From Methanotrichaceae archaeon (lineage in GTDB: Archaea > Halobacteriota > Methanosarcinia > Methanotrichales > Methanotrichaceae), in NCBI GenBank assembly GCA_013178225.1, contig JABLXE010000010.1:121287-185286 (forward strand): a DNA stretch of 64,000 nucleotides, written 5' to 3'. Both the position numbers and the translations under genes were made by a program. Shown here piece by piece: positions 1 through 8,280 of the stretch (its first letter is position 1; each line of letters opens with the position of its first letter). The notes beneath the pieces were generated by a model. That model was not told the origin of the DNA. It did not search any database and worked only from the letters and a program-made list of their open reading frames with translations.

Positions 1-107
1 TTTCGGTACTGCACTATCCTGACCCCGCAGGCCTCAGCCTGGAGGACATCGCTCAGGTTCCCGGCCCGGCTGAGCCCGGAGTCGGTTATGAAGTAGTATC
101 CCTTCAC
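1..107 (-). CDS. thiE: Thiamine-phosphate synthase, N-terminal part (cut by window edge)
   Basis: Joins hydroxyethylthiazole phosphate and HMP-pyrophosphate into thiamine phosphate. Only about 35 residues are in the window. Reading leftward from a GTG at 107 gives VKGYYFITDSGLSRAG, then a segment ending in VRIVQYR, which is the typical ThiE N-terminus with the first strands of a TIM barrel. An in-frame TGA lies two codons upstream, so GTG 107 is the only sensible start. A GAGAGGA ribosome site sits just upstream. It lies about 147 bp downstream of thiM on the same strand, which fits a thiM-thiE salvage unit. Confidence 0.85.
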   Translation of the reverse strand, partial: MKGYYFITDSGLSRAGNLSDVLQAEACGVRIVQYR

Positions 108-254
108 TTCTCAGTCCTCTCTGCTCTATTTACTCTGCAAAACACTCTGCAAACTCTACCTGCTTTGCCAGCCTTGGCAGCTCTATCTACGGTATCTGCT
201 CTGTCTGCTCTGTCCAATTTATCCACTCTATCCACTCTATCCACTCTATCCACT
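108..254. repeat. Pyrimidine-rich spacer with 9-bp tandem repeat
   Basis: The gap between thiM and thiE is almost pure CT/CA-type sequence. From about 221 to 257 the unit ATCCACTCT is repeated four times; degenerate copies (CTCTGC, CTCTAT) extend to the left. No gene is seen. It looks like slippage-prone simple repeat rather than a regulatory structure. Confidence 0.6.
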
Positions 255-1055
255 TTACTTCATCCTCTCTATCTTCTGCATGCGGTCAACGGTTGCGGCG
301 TCGAGGTTGAACGCGGCATCAAACATCTCCACCTTGAAGCTTCCGGGTCCGCCGGCCTTGCGGGCCGCGATCTCGGCTGCGATCTCATAGCAGGCTAGCC
401 CGGCCGCCGAGGCGACAGCCCGGTCTTTTTCGACCGCAGCAAAGGTCCCGATCATCGATGCGGCCATGCAGCCTGTTCCCACGATGTTGGCCATCATGGG
501 GTGGCCGTTCTTGACCACAAAGGCCCGGGATTTTTCGGCTACGATATCTTCAACTCCGGTGACGACCACGGTGCAGCTTCTTCTGCCGGCCAGATCGGCA
601 GCCACCTGGACCAGGTCTTTTTCGACCGTGGCCGCATCAACACCCCTGGTCTGCACGTCTTCTCCGGCAATCCGGGCCACCTCAGAGGCGTTTCCCTTGA
701 TGATGTCGACCCTGGCCTTTTCCAGGATCTCAAAGCACTTCAGGTCCCGGAATTTGGTCGCTCCGGCCCCGCACACGTCCAGGACAACCGGAATGCCCTT
801 GTGGTTGGCGGCCCCGGCTGCAAGCAACATGGCCTCCACCAGACCGGAGGTGAGGGTGCCGATGTTCAACACCAGGGCTCCGGCAATTCCCGCCATCTCG
901 GCCACCTCCTCCGGAGCATGGGCCATGACCGGCGAGGCTCCAAATACCTTGACGATGTTCGCGCAATCGTAAATGGTCACCCAGTTGGTCAGGTGGTGTA
1001 CGAGGGGCTTCTCACTTCTGACCTTTTCCAGTATAAGCGAAGAATTGACCGCCAT
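255..1055 (-). CDS. thiM: Hydroxyethylthiazole kinase
   Basis: Phosphorylates 4-methyl-5-(2-hydroxyethyl)thiazole for thiamine salvage in the cytoplasm. At 266 residues it has the normal family length. Family marks visible are PLVHHLTNWVTIYDCAN near the N-terminus, the VLNIGTL and DVCGAGATKFR segments, IIKGNASE in the middle, and the ribokinase-like anion-hole motif GTGCMAAS near residue 194. The start ATG at 1055 fits the family N-terminus. thiE follows downstream. No TPP riboswitch was recognised upstream. Confidence 0.95.
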   Translation of the reverse strand: MAVNSSLILEKVRSEKPLVHHLTNWVTIYDCANIVKVFGASPVMAHAPEEVAEMAGIAGALVLNIGTLTSGLVEAMLLAAGAANHKGIPVVLDVCGAGATKFRDLKCFEILEKARVDIIKGNASEVARIAGEDVQTRGVDAATVEKDLVQVAADLAGRRSCTVVVTGVEDIVAEKSRAFVVKNGHPMMANIVGTGCMAASMIGTFAAVEKDRAVASAAGLACYEIAAEIAARKAGGPGSFKVEMFDAAFNLDAATVDRMQKIERMK

Positions 1056-1237
1056 TTGATCTACTACCTTCCAGAGCAGGACGACCTGTATAGACGCAGG
1101 AACTAAAGGTAAAGCTTTCGATTTTACGGGGCTTGAATCCCGGTATCAACCGGAGAAGAATCGAATTAGTGCACCTTGGGTTCGAAAAATCGAAAACCAT
1201 TCAAAAATGGATGAAGATTTCCGGATGAAGATTTTCT

Positions 1238-1597
1238 CTAGCTCTCCTCACCCACCCATTTCCAGGCAGCCTGAAGTTCGGATTTATTGAAGTACTTCAT
1301 CTGGCCGTAGAAGAGCTTGCCCAGCTTGGTCATCCATTTCTCCCAGGATTTGTCACCGACTATGGCGATGCGACCGAAATTATCTTTGAACTTCCGGAAG
1401 GTTTCATAGTCGTCCCAGGCGGCTTTGGCTTCCCAGCCCTTGAAATCTTCGAACTCCATCAGCACGTTGATCTTTCCCTGATCGGCAACGGCCTTTTCCA
1501 GGACTGGAGTGAGGTTCTTGTAGTCGGCATCTGTTAATTTGCCGCTGACTTCAAAGGCCAGCACCTTTCCGGTGCTCTTATCGGACTTCTTGAACAT
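1238..1597 (-). CDS. SpoIIAA-like (STAS-fold) protein
   Basis: A 119-residue cytosolic protein resembling the SpoIIAA-like family (PF11964). It shows alternating strands and helices with the characteristic VLMEFEDFKGWEAKAAWDD core (near residue 45) and an AIVGDKSWEKWM segment before an amphipathic helix. Members have a STAS-like fold; a role in lipid or ligand binding is proposed for the family but the substrate is unknown. It stands alone, followed by AT-rich sequence with TATA-like boxes near 1625. Confidence 0.75.
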   Translation of the reverse strand: MFKKSDKSTGKVLAFEVSGKLTDADYKNLTPVLEKAVADQGKINVLMEFEDFKGWEAKAAWDDYETFRKFKDNFGRIAIVGDKSWEKWMTKLGKLFYGQMKYFNKSELQAAWKWVGEES

Positions 1598-1849
1598 GAG
1601 TAGAGAAGATGGAAGAGAATTTATTTAAATTTTTTCACTGTTTTCAGCTTAGATGCGGCACCTAAATAGATATTCAGTGTCTTATAAATTTGGGTGTACC
1701 TCCAGGAAAGGGAACCCCATCAGACCCCAAGCAGAAATATCCTGCCACCGGCCCTAAGCTTTAATTTTAAATAATGCTAACAGATTCATCATTAACTGTG
1801 AAAGCCATTGGTCGATTATGAATAATGAAAATGAGCACTTCAGAGGAAT

Positions 1850-2524
1850 ATGACTGTAGGAACGTATTTCATCATCCCCACCTTGCTGGTGATCTTCCTG
1901 TCGCTCTTGATCGTCCGCGCCGCCTCTGTGGCCTTGGTTCTGACCGGCCTTGATCAGAGAAGGGCCTGGTTCCAGGCGTTGTCGGCGTTCACGGGAACGG
2001 GATTTACCACCAGGGAAGCGGAGAGCGTGGTCAATCACGTGACCCGCAGGCGCATCATCTCCGCCCTTATGCTGATCGGAAATGTGGGAATCGTGACCGT
2101 GATAATCGCTGCCACTTCCGTCATCGTCCATAGCGAAGGACCTCTCATAACTCTAAACATCATCCTCTTGATTTTGGGTGCCTATATCATCTACAGGATC
2201 GGCAGCTACAAGGGATTCAACCAGAAATGGGATCAATTCGCAAGAAGCCATCTGATTCCGCGTTTGTATCCCTATGGAAACGTGGTCGAAGAACTGTTTG
2301 AGGTCTCTGCCGACTACGGCGTGGTGAAGGCGGACGTCGTTTTCGGCTCAGCTCTGGCCGGTCATCCGATCTCCGATCTGGAGCTGGAAAACGATATGAT
2401 TGTGCTGGGAATTCAGCGTGGCAACCGCTGGCTCTCCCGTCCCGGATCTGATGAGGTTGTGATGTCCGGGGATTTGCTGGTGGTCTACGGTCTGCTTGAA
2501 GCCCTGCAGCAGAAGTTTCGTTAG
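1850..2524 (+). CDS. Membrane protein with C-terminal TrkA-C domain
   Basis: 224 residues. Two or three hydrophobic segments lie in the first 120 residues (residues 5-30, about 70-90 and 97-115). A soluble C-terminal domain from about 145 contains VVKADVVFGSALAGHPISD and a GDLLVVYG ending, typical of TrkA-C/RCK_C domains that bind nucleotides or cations and gate transporters. It may be an ion-flux regulator or a channel remnant. No transporter gene is adjacent. The start ATG at 1850 is preceded by GAGGAAT. Confidence 0.75.
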   Translation: MTVGTYFIIPTLLVIFLSLLIVRAASVALVLTGLDQRRAWFQALSAFTGTGFTTREAESVVNHVTRRRIISALMLIGNVGIVTVIIAATSVIVHSEGPLITLNIILLILGAYIIYRIGSYKGFNQKWDQFARSHLIPRLYPYGNVVEELFEVSADYGVVKADVVFGSALAGHPISDLELENDMIVLGIQRGNRWLSRPGSDEVVMSGDLLVVYGLLEALQQKFR

Positions 2525-2579
2525 CCGGGAGAGAAAATATGTGGAAGATGATCGATTGTGTTCGCCGGAGCGGCATTTG

Positions 2580-2660
2580 AGCTAATGAAGAAAGCTAATG
2601 AAGAACGCAATTGAAGAAAGAAGAAAGCTAAGGAGAAAGCTAATGGAGAACGCGAATAGA
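2580..2660. repeat. Purine-rich short repeats
   Basis: Between convergent genes, imperfect copies of AAAGCTAATGAAGAACGC-like sequence recur (GCTAATGAAGAA, GCTAATGGAGAACGC, GAAGAAAGCTAAGGAG). No gene or terminator was recognised here. Confidence 0.4.
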
Positions 2661-2717
2661 AAATAGGGAAAAAGCAGGGCCGGAGCCTCTGCCGCCATCC
2701 GATCGAAAAGACCCTTG

Positions 2718-3389
2718 CTAGCCTCGTATTTGATCGATTATCGCTCTTCCCGCTTTCTCCAGCTCTTCTGCTAAAAGCTCTCTTAGCTCTCCCAATATTC
2801 CGTTGACCGTTCCCTCCAGCTGTCCCTGGACGGAATCCGAAGGGCTCGCCGTCCACCAGTCCTGGGGATTGAACTCGTTGTCGGTGTAGTTGTCGACCGC
2901 TGCGTGTCCGGAGTCGACCAGCATGCGGTTAAAGCAGGGCACCGGCACTGGTGTGTCGCTCTCGCTGCAGAGATAGACCACCCCCACCAGCCGGTTGTAG
3001 TCGTCCCGCCCCTTCAAGTCATCGAGATCCAGGAAGACCCTCTTTCCCAGCAGCACCGCATAGGCGAAGTCTCTGGCCTCAAGCCCTTCTAAAGTGTTGA
3101 TCTCCGGAGAGTCCACATCCGCCAGCCTGATTCTCTCCACCCCGGAATTGATCCGGTGATCGGCCTTTTCAATCATTACATCAATAGTATCGCCATCTAT
3201 GGTGTTGGTCACGATTCCGTAGGTCTCGTCAGTAGCTGCCGTGGCTGCTGACAGGACGACTCCCAAAAGGATGGACGATAAGATAACGACTGGCACCAGC
3301 GATCTGATCTTCAAACCGACATCTCCCAGCGGTCGTTGCAGGCTGTCTCGATAATTCCTAAATGCGGTGGTCATATCCGTTGCACTCAC
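2718..3389 (-). CDS. Membrane-anchored staphylococcal-nuclease-like protein
   Basis: 223 residues: a hydrophobic anchor at about 32-52 (VPVVILSSILLGVVLSAA), then an extracytoplasmic SNase domain. The three catalytic positions of the family are present: Arg in RIRLADVDSPE, Glu in the same DSPE motif, and Arg in DYNRLVG. The calcium-side DGDT motif is also kept. Nuclease activity is therefore plausible. The GTG start at 3389 overlaps the stop of the upstream Ig-like membrane protein (GTGA), so the two are translationally coupled. A paralogue without catalytic residues lies at 8281. Confidence 0.85.
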   Translation of the reverse strand: MSATDMTTAFRNYRDSLQRPLGDVGLKIRSLVPVVILSSILLGVVLSAATAATDETYGIVTNTIDGDTIDVMIEKADHRINSGVERIRLADVDSPEINTLEGLEARDFAYAVLLGKRVFLDLDDLKGRDDYNRLVGVVYLCSESDTPVPVPCFNRMLVDSGHAAVDNYTDNEFNPQDWWTASPSDSVQGQLEGTVNGILGELRELLAEELEKAGRAIIDQIRG

Positions 3390-3757
3390 GGCTCGTATGC
3401 CGGGTCCACCATCAATTGGGCCTCTGCAGATCGGTTTCTGCTGCCGTTTACGGCCCAGAGGGTGTAAACCACGGTCTCCGCCGGCGAGACCGTTCTGAAT
3501 CCCTGAAGTTCCACCGGGCCTATGCCGGGGTCGATCTTAACCTCAGAGGCTCCGACCACGCTCCAGCTGAGGTTGGCGGACTCTCCCTTTGAAATGGCTA
3601 TCGGTGTTACGTCGAAAGATTCGATCACCGGATAAGGAGTGATGATAAAATTCAGCACCAGCAGGCCTCCTCCCAGGATGGCTACGATCAGCGCCACATG
3701 CAGCACCCTGCCGGCCGGAGTTTTCCAGAACGATTTTTGGCTTTCCCAATAGTTCAT
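3386..3757 (-). CDS. Single-pass membrane protein with Ig-like domain
   Basis: 123 residues: short cytoplasmic N-terminus, one transmembrane helix at about 19-40 (VLHVALIVAILGGGLLVLNF), then one Ig-like strand sandwich of the type F-V-T-P..I..G-E-S..L-S-W-V..A..V-I-P-G-I-G, ending with a TVVYTLWAVNG strand. This sandwich is common in archaeal and bacterial surface proteins. The stop overlaps the start of the nuclease gene by 4 nt. A joint surface role is inferred; no ligand can be named. Confidence 0.65.
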   Translation of the reverse strand: MNYWESQKSFWKTPAGRVLHVALIVAILGGGLLVLNFIITPYPVIESFDVTPIAISKGESANLSWSVVGASEVKIDPGIGPVELQGFRTVSPAETVVYTLWAVNGSRNRSAEAQLMVDPAYEP

Positions 3758-3931
3758 CTAATTCAGCACCCGGATTTGCTCAATTGCTCTTCAGATAAAT
3801 ATAATCTTTCTCTTCCAGAGAGGTGCTGGCTCTCCCTTTTCTTCGGGATTCGAGCCCTGTAAGTTCGTAATCCTCCCTCCTTTCAGAGAGTTCTCCGATC
3901 AACCGGCGCGATCAACCCCCGCATGGCCTCC

Positions 3932-4798
3932 TCAGGGCTGGCAGTTCGTTATGCCTCTCATGGCCGCTCTGGTGTGATCCAGGAATATGGAGCAGACGTC
4001 GTCCCTTTCCCCCAGCCCCTGAAAGATGACCTCAACCTGCGGAAACAGCAATCCCACCCGGCTCTTCCAGGAATCGGGCCCGTCCCCGGCCAGGTCCCTA
4101 TTGACGTGGGCTCCCGACACCAGGAAGAGGGGAACGATCATGACCCGCTCTCCCCCGAAAACCGCTAGCTTTCTCAGCACTTCGTCGATTCCCGGATAGC
4201 CTTCAAGCGTTCCAGCAATAACGCATCTGTAACTCTGGCCCAGAATCTGGGATAAAGTCAGATAGAGGCCGTCCGCAGGATGGCCTGAGCCGTGGCCCGC
4301 AAGCACAATGGCCTGCTGGGAGGGCGGGTCGGATTTCCGGTCCTGTTCTCCGGCCTCTTCGATCATGGTGAAGATGATCCTTGAGACTGCCCGGCAATCC
4401 TCTATTCCAGAAAGCAGTGGAAGGCCCAGTTTCAGGCTCTGAAAGGATAGCTTCCCATCGGCCTGGCGAAGTCCCCCAAGAAGCGATGCCAGCTGGTGAA
4501 AATCATTTCCCGGAACAATCTGCAGGGACTGCGCAACCACCGTTTTTCTTCCACCGTCACGCACCCCGGCCAGGGCGCTCAGGGGGCCGGGAACGAAAAT
4601 TCTCTCCCTTTCCGCCAGTTTACGCCTCATCAGGTCTGAAGAAAAAGCCAGACGGATCTCGCACCCCGGAAACTCCTGCCGGTATCGATCTTCGATCCGG
4701 CGAAAAGTGGATAGGGCTTGAGGCCTGACGCTGCCGTACGCTGTCAGCACTATTGCCGTCTCGTCGGGTGCAGGCACCCCAACGGTTCTCTCACTCAT
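3932..4798 (-). CDS. cbiK: CbiK-type sirohydrochlorin cobaltochelatase
   Basis: Inserts Co2+ into sirohydrochlorin for the anaerobic corrinoid pathway. From ATG 4798 it is 288 residues, normal for CbiK, with TAIVLTAYGSVRPQALSTF at the N-terminus, a metal-site histidine in IVLAGHGSGHPAD, and a C-terminal SGAHVNRDLAGDGPDSWKS matching the CbiK signature. A longer reading frame runs upstream into the neighbour; the start at 4798 is chosen because AGGAGCG lies 9-10 nt before it. It follows the FmdE-like gene on the same strand. Confidence 0.9.
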   Translation of the reverse strand: MSERTVGVPAPDETAIVLTAYGSVRPQALSTFRRIEDRYRQEFPGCEIRLAFSSDLMRRKLAERERIFVPGPLSALAGVRDGGRKTVVAQSLQIVPGNDFHQLASLLGGLRQADGKLSFQSLKLGLPLLSGIEDCRAVSRIIFTMIEEAGEQDRKSDPPSQQAIVLAGHGSGHPADGLYLTLSQILGQSYRCVIAGTLEGYPGIDEVLRKLAVFGGERVMIVPLFLVSGAHVNRDLAGDGPDSWKSRVGLLFPQVEVIFQGLGERDDVCSIFLDHTRAAMRGITNCQP

Positions 4799-4913
4799 AT
4801 CGGTTAGACGCTCCTGGGAAGACTGCCGGAACTGGGGAAGAAGTTGCTCGGCACCGGCCACCTGGGCATCGACCGTGGCCAACCGGAAGCCGGAAAAAGG
4901 ATGCGAAATATCT

Positions 4914-5504
4914 TCAACACACCGTCTTCTCAAAGCACTCTTTGCACAGCACCTTTCCGCCGGCGGTTCGGCCCAGGATCTCCATGAACGCCTCGCCGCA
5001 CTGCTGGCATTTGAGGGAAGGGTAAATTCTGGCCTTCGCCGGAGCCGGAATGTCCACCTCTTTAACCGATAAGACCTCATCATCCGGAGCAGTGAGGATC
5101 ATATCGATGATCTTTTCCCGCAGCGCCTCGAACTCCGTCTTCTCTTCCGGGTTGAGCTTCCCCTGGAAGTACTTGCGGCGTACATCGTCCATTCCCTCAA
5201 AGAAATCGCCCTTGACGTAAATCCGCATCGCCTTGCCCTTATCGCGGGAATAGAAGGTGAAGGCCTGCTTTCCATAGTCCCTGAAGATGAGGTTCCCTTT
5301 TCCCGAGGTGCAGCTCAGCATATCCTGAATTGCGTCCACGCTGCAGGAGCTGTTCTCGACAATTGCCACCAGCTCCTCATCCTCTGATCTGGGATAGTGC
5401 TCTTTGACATATTTTGCCACCCGGTAGCCCATGGCCAGGCCGGGGCACATGTGGCCGTGAAACTGCACCGCCTTCTTCAGGTCGTCATCCATTTCGATCG
5501 CCAT
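4914..5504 (-). CDS. FmdE-family protein with zinc ribbon
   Basis: 196 residues. The N-terminal FmdE domain (PF02663) shows the metal-binding FHGHMCPGLAMGYR motif, then ENSSCSVDAIQDMLSC and GKGNLIFRDYGK. The C-terminus is a zinc ribbon (CQQCGEAF...LCKECFEK). FmdE was first seen with molybdenum formylmethanofuran dehydrogenase, but stand-alone members are common in methanogens and their role is unsettled. It lies upstream of cbiK with about 115 bp between them, so a link to tetrapyrrole or metal handling is an inference. Confidence 0.85.
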   Translation of the reverse strand: MAIEMDDDLKKAVQFHGHMCPGLAMGYRVAKYVKEHYPRSEDEELVAIVENSSCSVDAIQDMLSCTSGKGNLIFRDYGKQAFTFYSRDKGKAMRIYVKGDFFEGMDDVRRKYFQGKLNPEEKTEFEALREKIIDMILTAPDDEVLSVKEVDIPAPAKARIYPSLKCQQCGEAFMEILGRTAGGKVLCKECFEKTVC

Positions 5505-5663
5505 TTTGGGGTCACCATCAGAGAGCTGAATTCATAAGTTTAGGACTTTCCTACAATCCCAAGACATAAGTACGACGCGGTCAAACGAGGGCCTAATTTG
5601 GGTCCCAACAGCAGCTGCGGGTATGTGGCCCCTTCATCCAAATTGCAGCCCAGGTGAAATAAG

Positions 5664-5921
5664 ATGGACTACACCGATTTCAGAATTCTTCAGGCTATCT
5701 CGGATCTGAAAATAGCTTATCCCAGGGCCGAAAACATCAATTCACTGCTGAGCCTCGATCCGGAGGAGCTGGGCGCACGCCTGGGGATCCTGGAGATGCA
5801 GGGCTACGTCAAGACCAGAAGCGGAAGCGATGGCAGCGACCTGTGTCTTCCCAACGGCATAAGCGCCGTTTCTCTCACCAACCTCGGACGGCGAGCATTG
5901 ATGGGCGAGAGATGGCAGTAG
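5664..5921 (+). CDS. Small winged-helix-like protein
   Basis: 85 residues with a predicted helix-turn-helix followed by a wing: DFRILQAISDLKIAYP, LDPEELGARLGILEMQGYVK, then a beta turn ending in AVSLTNLGRRALMGE. The layout matches archaeal winged-helix regulators. It is divergent from the FmdE-like gene and sits just before a second winged-helix gene. Confidence 0.6.
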   Translation: MDYTDFRILQAISDLKIAYPRAENINSLLSLDPEELGARLGILEMQGYVKTRSGSDGSDLCLPNGISAVSLTNLGRRALMGERWQ

Positions 5922-5998
5922 ACGAAAAAGGTAGCATGAAGAGACCGTCCCCGGCCCCAAAAGACAAAGATACCTGAATATCCTTATTCACCACTGTT

Positions 5999-6313
5999 AT
6001 GAAGATTGGAAAGAAGCCCAAGCCGGAGTCCCCTGAAGAGATGGCGCTGGTGCATCACGCCCTGGAAAATCCCATTCGCAGGAGGATGATCATCCTCATG
6101 AACCAGGGCTTTTTGACGGTGCCGGACCTTGACCGGCAGATGAAGGTGAAGATGCTGGACTATCATCTCGGCCGCCTGGAGCTGGCGGGGCTAATCGAGC
6201 TTCAAGACGGGACGATCGTCCTGACCGAGTCGGGACAGGCCTATGGATCTCTGGTGAAATCCCAGGCCGAGAAGGGCGGAGCCGATCGGGCTTTGAGACA
6301 CCCTGAATCTTAA
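5999..6313 (+). CDS. ArsR-like winged-helix regulator
   Basis: 104 residues. HHALENPIRRRMIILMNQG is the first helix of an ArsR/MarR-type domain, TVPDLDRQMKVKMLDYHLGRLELAGLIEL supplies the recognition helix, and a strand pair with VLTESGQAYG forms the wing. No metal-binding cysteines are seen, so the effector is unknown. A TATA-like TGAATATCCTTATTC lies just upstream. Confidence 0.75.
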   Translation: MKIGKKPKPESPEEMALVHHALENPIRRRMIILMNQGFLTVPDLDRQMKVKMLDYHLGRLELAGLIELQDGTIVLTESGQAYGSLVKSQAEKGGADRALRHPES

Positions 6314-6374
6314 ACCTGGACCGGCAGGATCAAAACCGTGATAAGAGACGATTCTTGGCCGACAATCCATAAAT

Positions 6375-6650
6375 ATGGGCCCACTCGTTTCTTTGCTCAT
6401 GCTGGAGCAGATCGAGAAACAGGCCGTGGACAGGTTTCCTTCCAGGAGCCGGAAGGAGCAGGAACAGATCGCAGTCATCCTTAAAAAGTACGCAAATGGC
6501 GAAATTAGCCTGGATGAGGCCTATTATGAGCTGCTGGAAGACGAGCTGATTCCCATGCCCCAGAGGTGCGGGATGCACGCCAAGATCGAGGTCTCTCCTG
6601 AGAGCGAAGGGAAGCTTAAGGCGCGCATAAAAGAGATGCTACCTCCTTAA
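6375..6650 (+). CDS. Small hypothetical protein
   Basis: 91 residues, mostly helical and charged (LEQIEKQAVDRFPSRSRKEQEQIAVILKKYANGEISLDEAYYELLEDEL). No family was recognised. It follows two winged-helix genes on the same strand and could belong to that group. Confidence 0.5.
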   Translation: MGPLVSLLMLEQIEKQAVDRFPSRSRKEQEQIAVILKKYANGEISLDEAYYELLEDELIPMPQRCGMHAKIEVSPESEGKLKARIKEMLPP

Positions 6651-6669
6651 TCGGCCCGTTGGTTAGAGT

Positions 6670-7245
6670 TCAGGTATCCGGCTCCGGGGACCCGACCTCT
6701 ATTCCGTAAAAGTTCATCAAGCAGTTGAGCACCTCCAGCAGTTCAAGCTGCCTGGATGTGCCGATGGTCTCTTCATCGAGCATGGTCAGTCGGTCCGAGA
6801 TCCTGTCATCCATCTCCCGCGAAAGGCATTCTTCAACCAGGGGGAATAAAATGGCTTCCTCTTTTTGCAGGTGGCAGTTTATGAGGTCGAGATAGGCGTT
6901 TCCCGTATCAAGGAGATCCATAGCTGCATAACTTCTTCCCTCGGCCAGGTCTTCGACCAGCCCCCGGAGCAGCTTGGCCTGATTGCGGAGGACCTCGTGC
7001 TCTTCTTTGAGCATGTCTACCTGATTGCCGGGAAGGCCCAGGCTGGGTAGATGCCGGTAAAGGATCCGCTCTTCCTTTTGGAAGTGGTTCTTGATCACGA
7101 AGTCCCGGAAAAACTCAAAGAGCCACCGCAGATCTGAAACGCTGATCGGCTTGGAGGCAGAAAGCTCATTGAAGATCTTCTCCAATATGGCTGAGAACAC
7201 GACCACCGACTCGTGATCATCTCGCAGATTGTCAATTGAGTTCAT
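6670..7245 (-). CDS. Hemerythrin-domain (HHE) protein
   Basis: 191 residues forming a four-helix bundle with the di-iron ligand pattern of HHE domains: DDHE at the start, NHFQKEERILY near residue 54, EEHE near 82 and CHLQKEEAILFP near 124. Members bind O2, NO or iron. In a strict anaerobe an oxygen- or NO-sensing or scavenging role is plausible but not shown by the sequence. Confidence 0.85.
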   Translation of the reverse strand: MNSIDNLRDDHESVVVFSAILEKIFNELSASKPISVSDLRWLFEFFRDFVIKNHFQKEERILYRHLPSLGLPGNQVDMLKEEHEVLRNQAKLLRGLVEDLAEGRSYAAMDLLDTGNAYLDLINCHLQKEEAILFPLVEECLSREMDDRISDRLTMLDEETIGTSRQLELLEVLNCLMNFYGIEVGSPEPDT

Positions 7246-7396
7246 CTGGGGATTCCGGCTGAAAAATCATATCGACTCGATCCTTGAAATCGCCTGGCTT
7301 CCGGGCCATCCTGGAGAATGCTGTCAAAGCTCATGAGACTAATCTAAAAAAGAGAAAAGCAGACCTGAGGCCGGAAAACCTCCGCAGGCCACTCAT

Positions 7397-7696
7397 TTAT
7401 TCAGGCTTGATGGTCCGGACTGCAGCCTTGCTCCGAACCTGCTCCTCCTTTCTCATGCAGAGGCTGGCTGCATTCCTGACGTAGAACCACCAGTGAACGA
7501 AGACCATGATCCCCCACCCGACTACAGGGTAAAGAAGGATCCAGCGATAGCGAGAGGGCACAAATATCATGTTCACCATGATCCAGAATGCATTCAGTAC
7601 TATGTATATCAAAACATGAATGCCCCATAGAGTCTCCTCCGTTTCGATATGCGAATCCCGGAAAAGCCTCTGATATTCTTCCAGATTTGAAGCCAT
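7397..7696 (-). CDS. 2TM-domain small membrane protein (copy 1)
   Basis: 99 residues from ATG 7696, which has GAGGTGA six bases upstream. Two helices (HVLIYIVLNAFWIMVNMIFV and WILLYPVVGWGIMVFVHWWF) flank the short SRYRW turn typical of 2TM domains (PF13239), followed by a charged tail. The gene 36 bp upstream encodes a close paralogue, so this is a tandem duplication. The function is not known. Confidence 0.75.
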   Translation of the reverse strand: MASNLEEYQRLFRDSHIETEETLWGIHVLIYIVLNAFWIMVNMIFVPSRYRWILLYPVVGWGIMVFVHWWFYVRNAASLCMRKEEQVRSKAAVRTIKPE

Positions 7697-7731
7697 TATG
7701 TGGTCACCTCGATAAATTTGTCCAGGCCCCT

Positions 7732-8028
7732 TCATTCCATTGAGAGCCCTTTGGCCATCTTGGCCACTGCTTTCTCTTCTCTGATCCGGCAGAGCTTGTC
7801 GGCGTTTCTCACGTAGAACCAGTAGTGAACGAAGATCAGAGCCCCCCAACCGATAATTGGGTAAAGAACCAGCCAGCGATAGCGAGATTCAACGAATATG
7901 GCATTCAGCATTACCCAGATGGCATTCACGATCGCATAAATTACAATATGAATTCCCAGCAACTTCTGCTGGTCCTCCACATGTGACTCCCTGAACAAGT
8001 TGATATAATCTTCCAGACTTTCTGCCAT
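7732..8028 (-). CDS. 2TM-domain small membrane protein (copy 2)
   Basis: 98 residues with the same plan as the neighbour: MAESLEDYINLFRESHV, a first helix with YAIVNAIWVMLNAIFV, the ESRYRW turn, a second helix with YPIIGWGALIFVHYWF, and a basic tail. It probably starts the two-gene unit. A TATA-like CATATATTTTC lies on its strand near 8085. Confidence 0.75.
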   Translation of the reverse strand: MAESLEDYINLFRESHVEDQQKLLGIHIVIYAIVNAIWVMLNAIFVESRYRWLVLYPIIGWGALIFVHYWFYVRNADKLCRIREEKAVAKMAKGLSME

Positions 8029-8280
8029 TACAGATCACTTCCTGATGAAAATCCTATCCGTATCATGTAACGTTTTGAAAATATATGAATTTTATGCATG
8101 CATATTACGTCCAGTGGATAATTGGATGATTTCTATTTAATGCGCTGAGCAGGCGGTTACATCCAGCTAAATTTTAAGTTAAGGCTCGTATGATCAAGTT
8201 GGGAAAAATTGGTTTATCACGGTCGATGCATACGAAATTGGGCGATAGCCTTTAAAGCCAATGACGCAAACCTCAACCCC

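Noticed and set aside
466..1106. Long plus-strand frames opposite thiM
   Set aside because: They are antisense shadows of a GC-rich gene; the translations lack any family pattern and thiM fits perfectly.
1056..1237. Possible TPP riboswitch upstream of thiM
   Set aside because: The conserved CUGAGA and ACCUGAU-type elements were not found.
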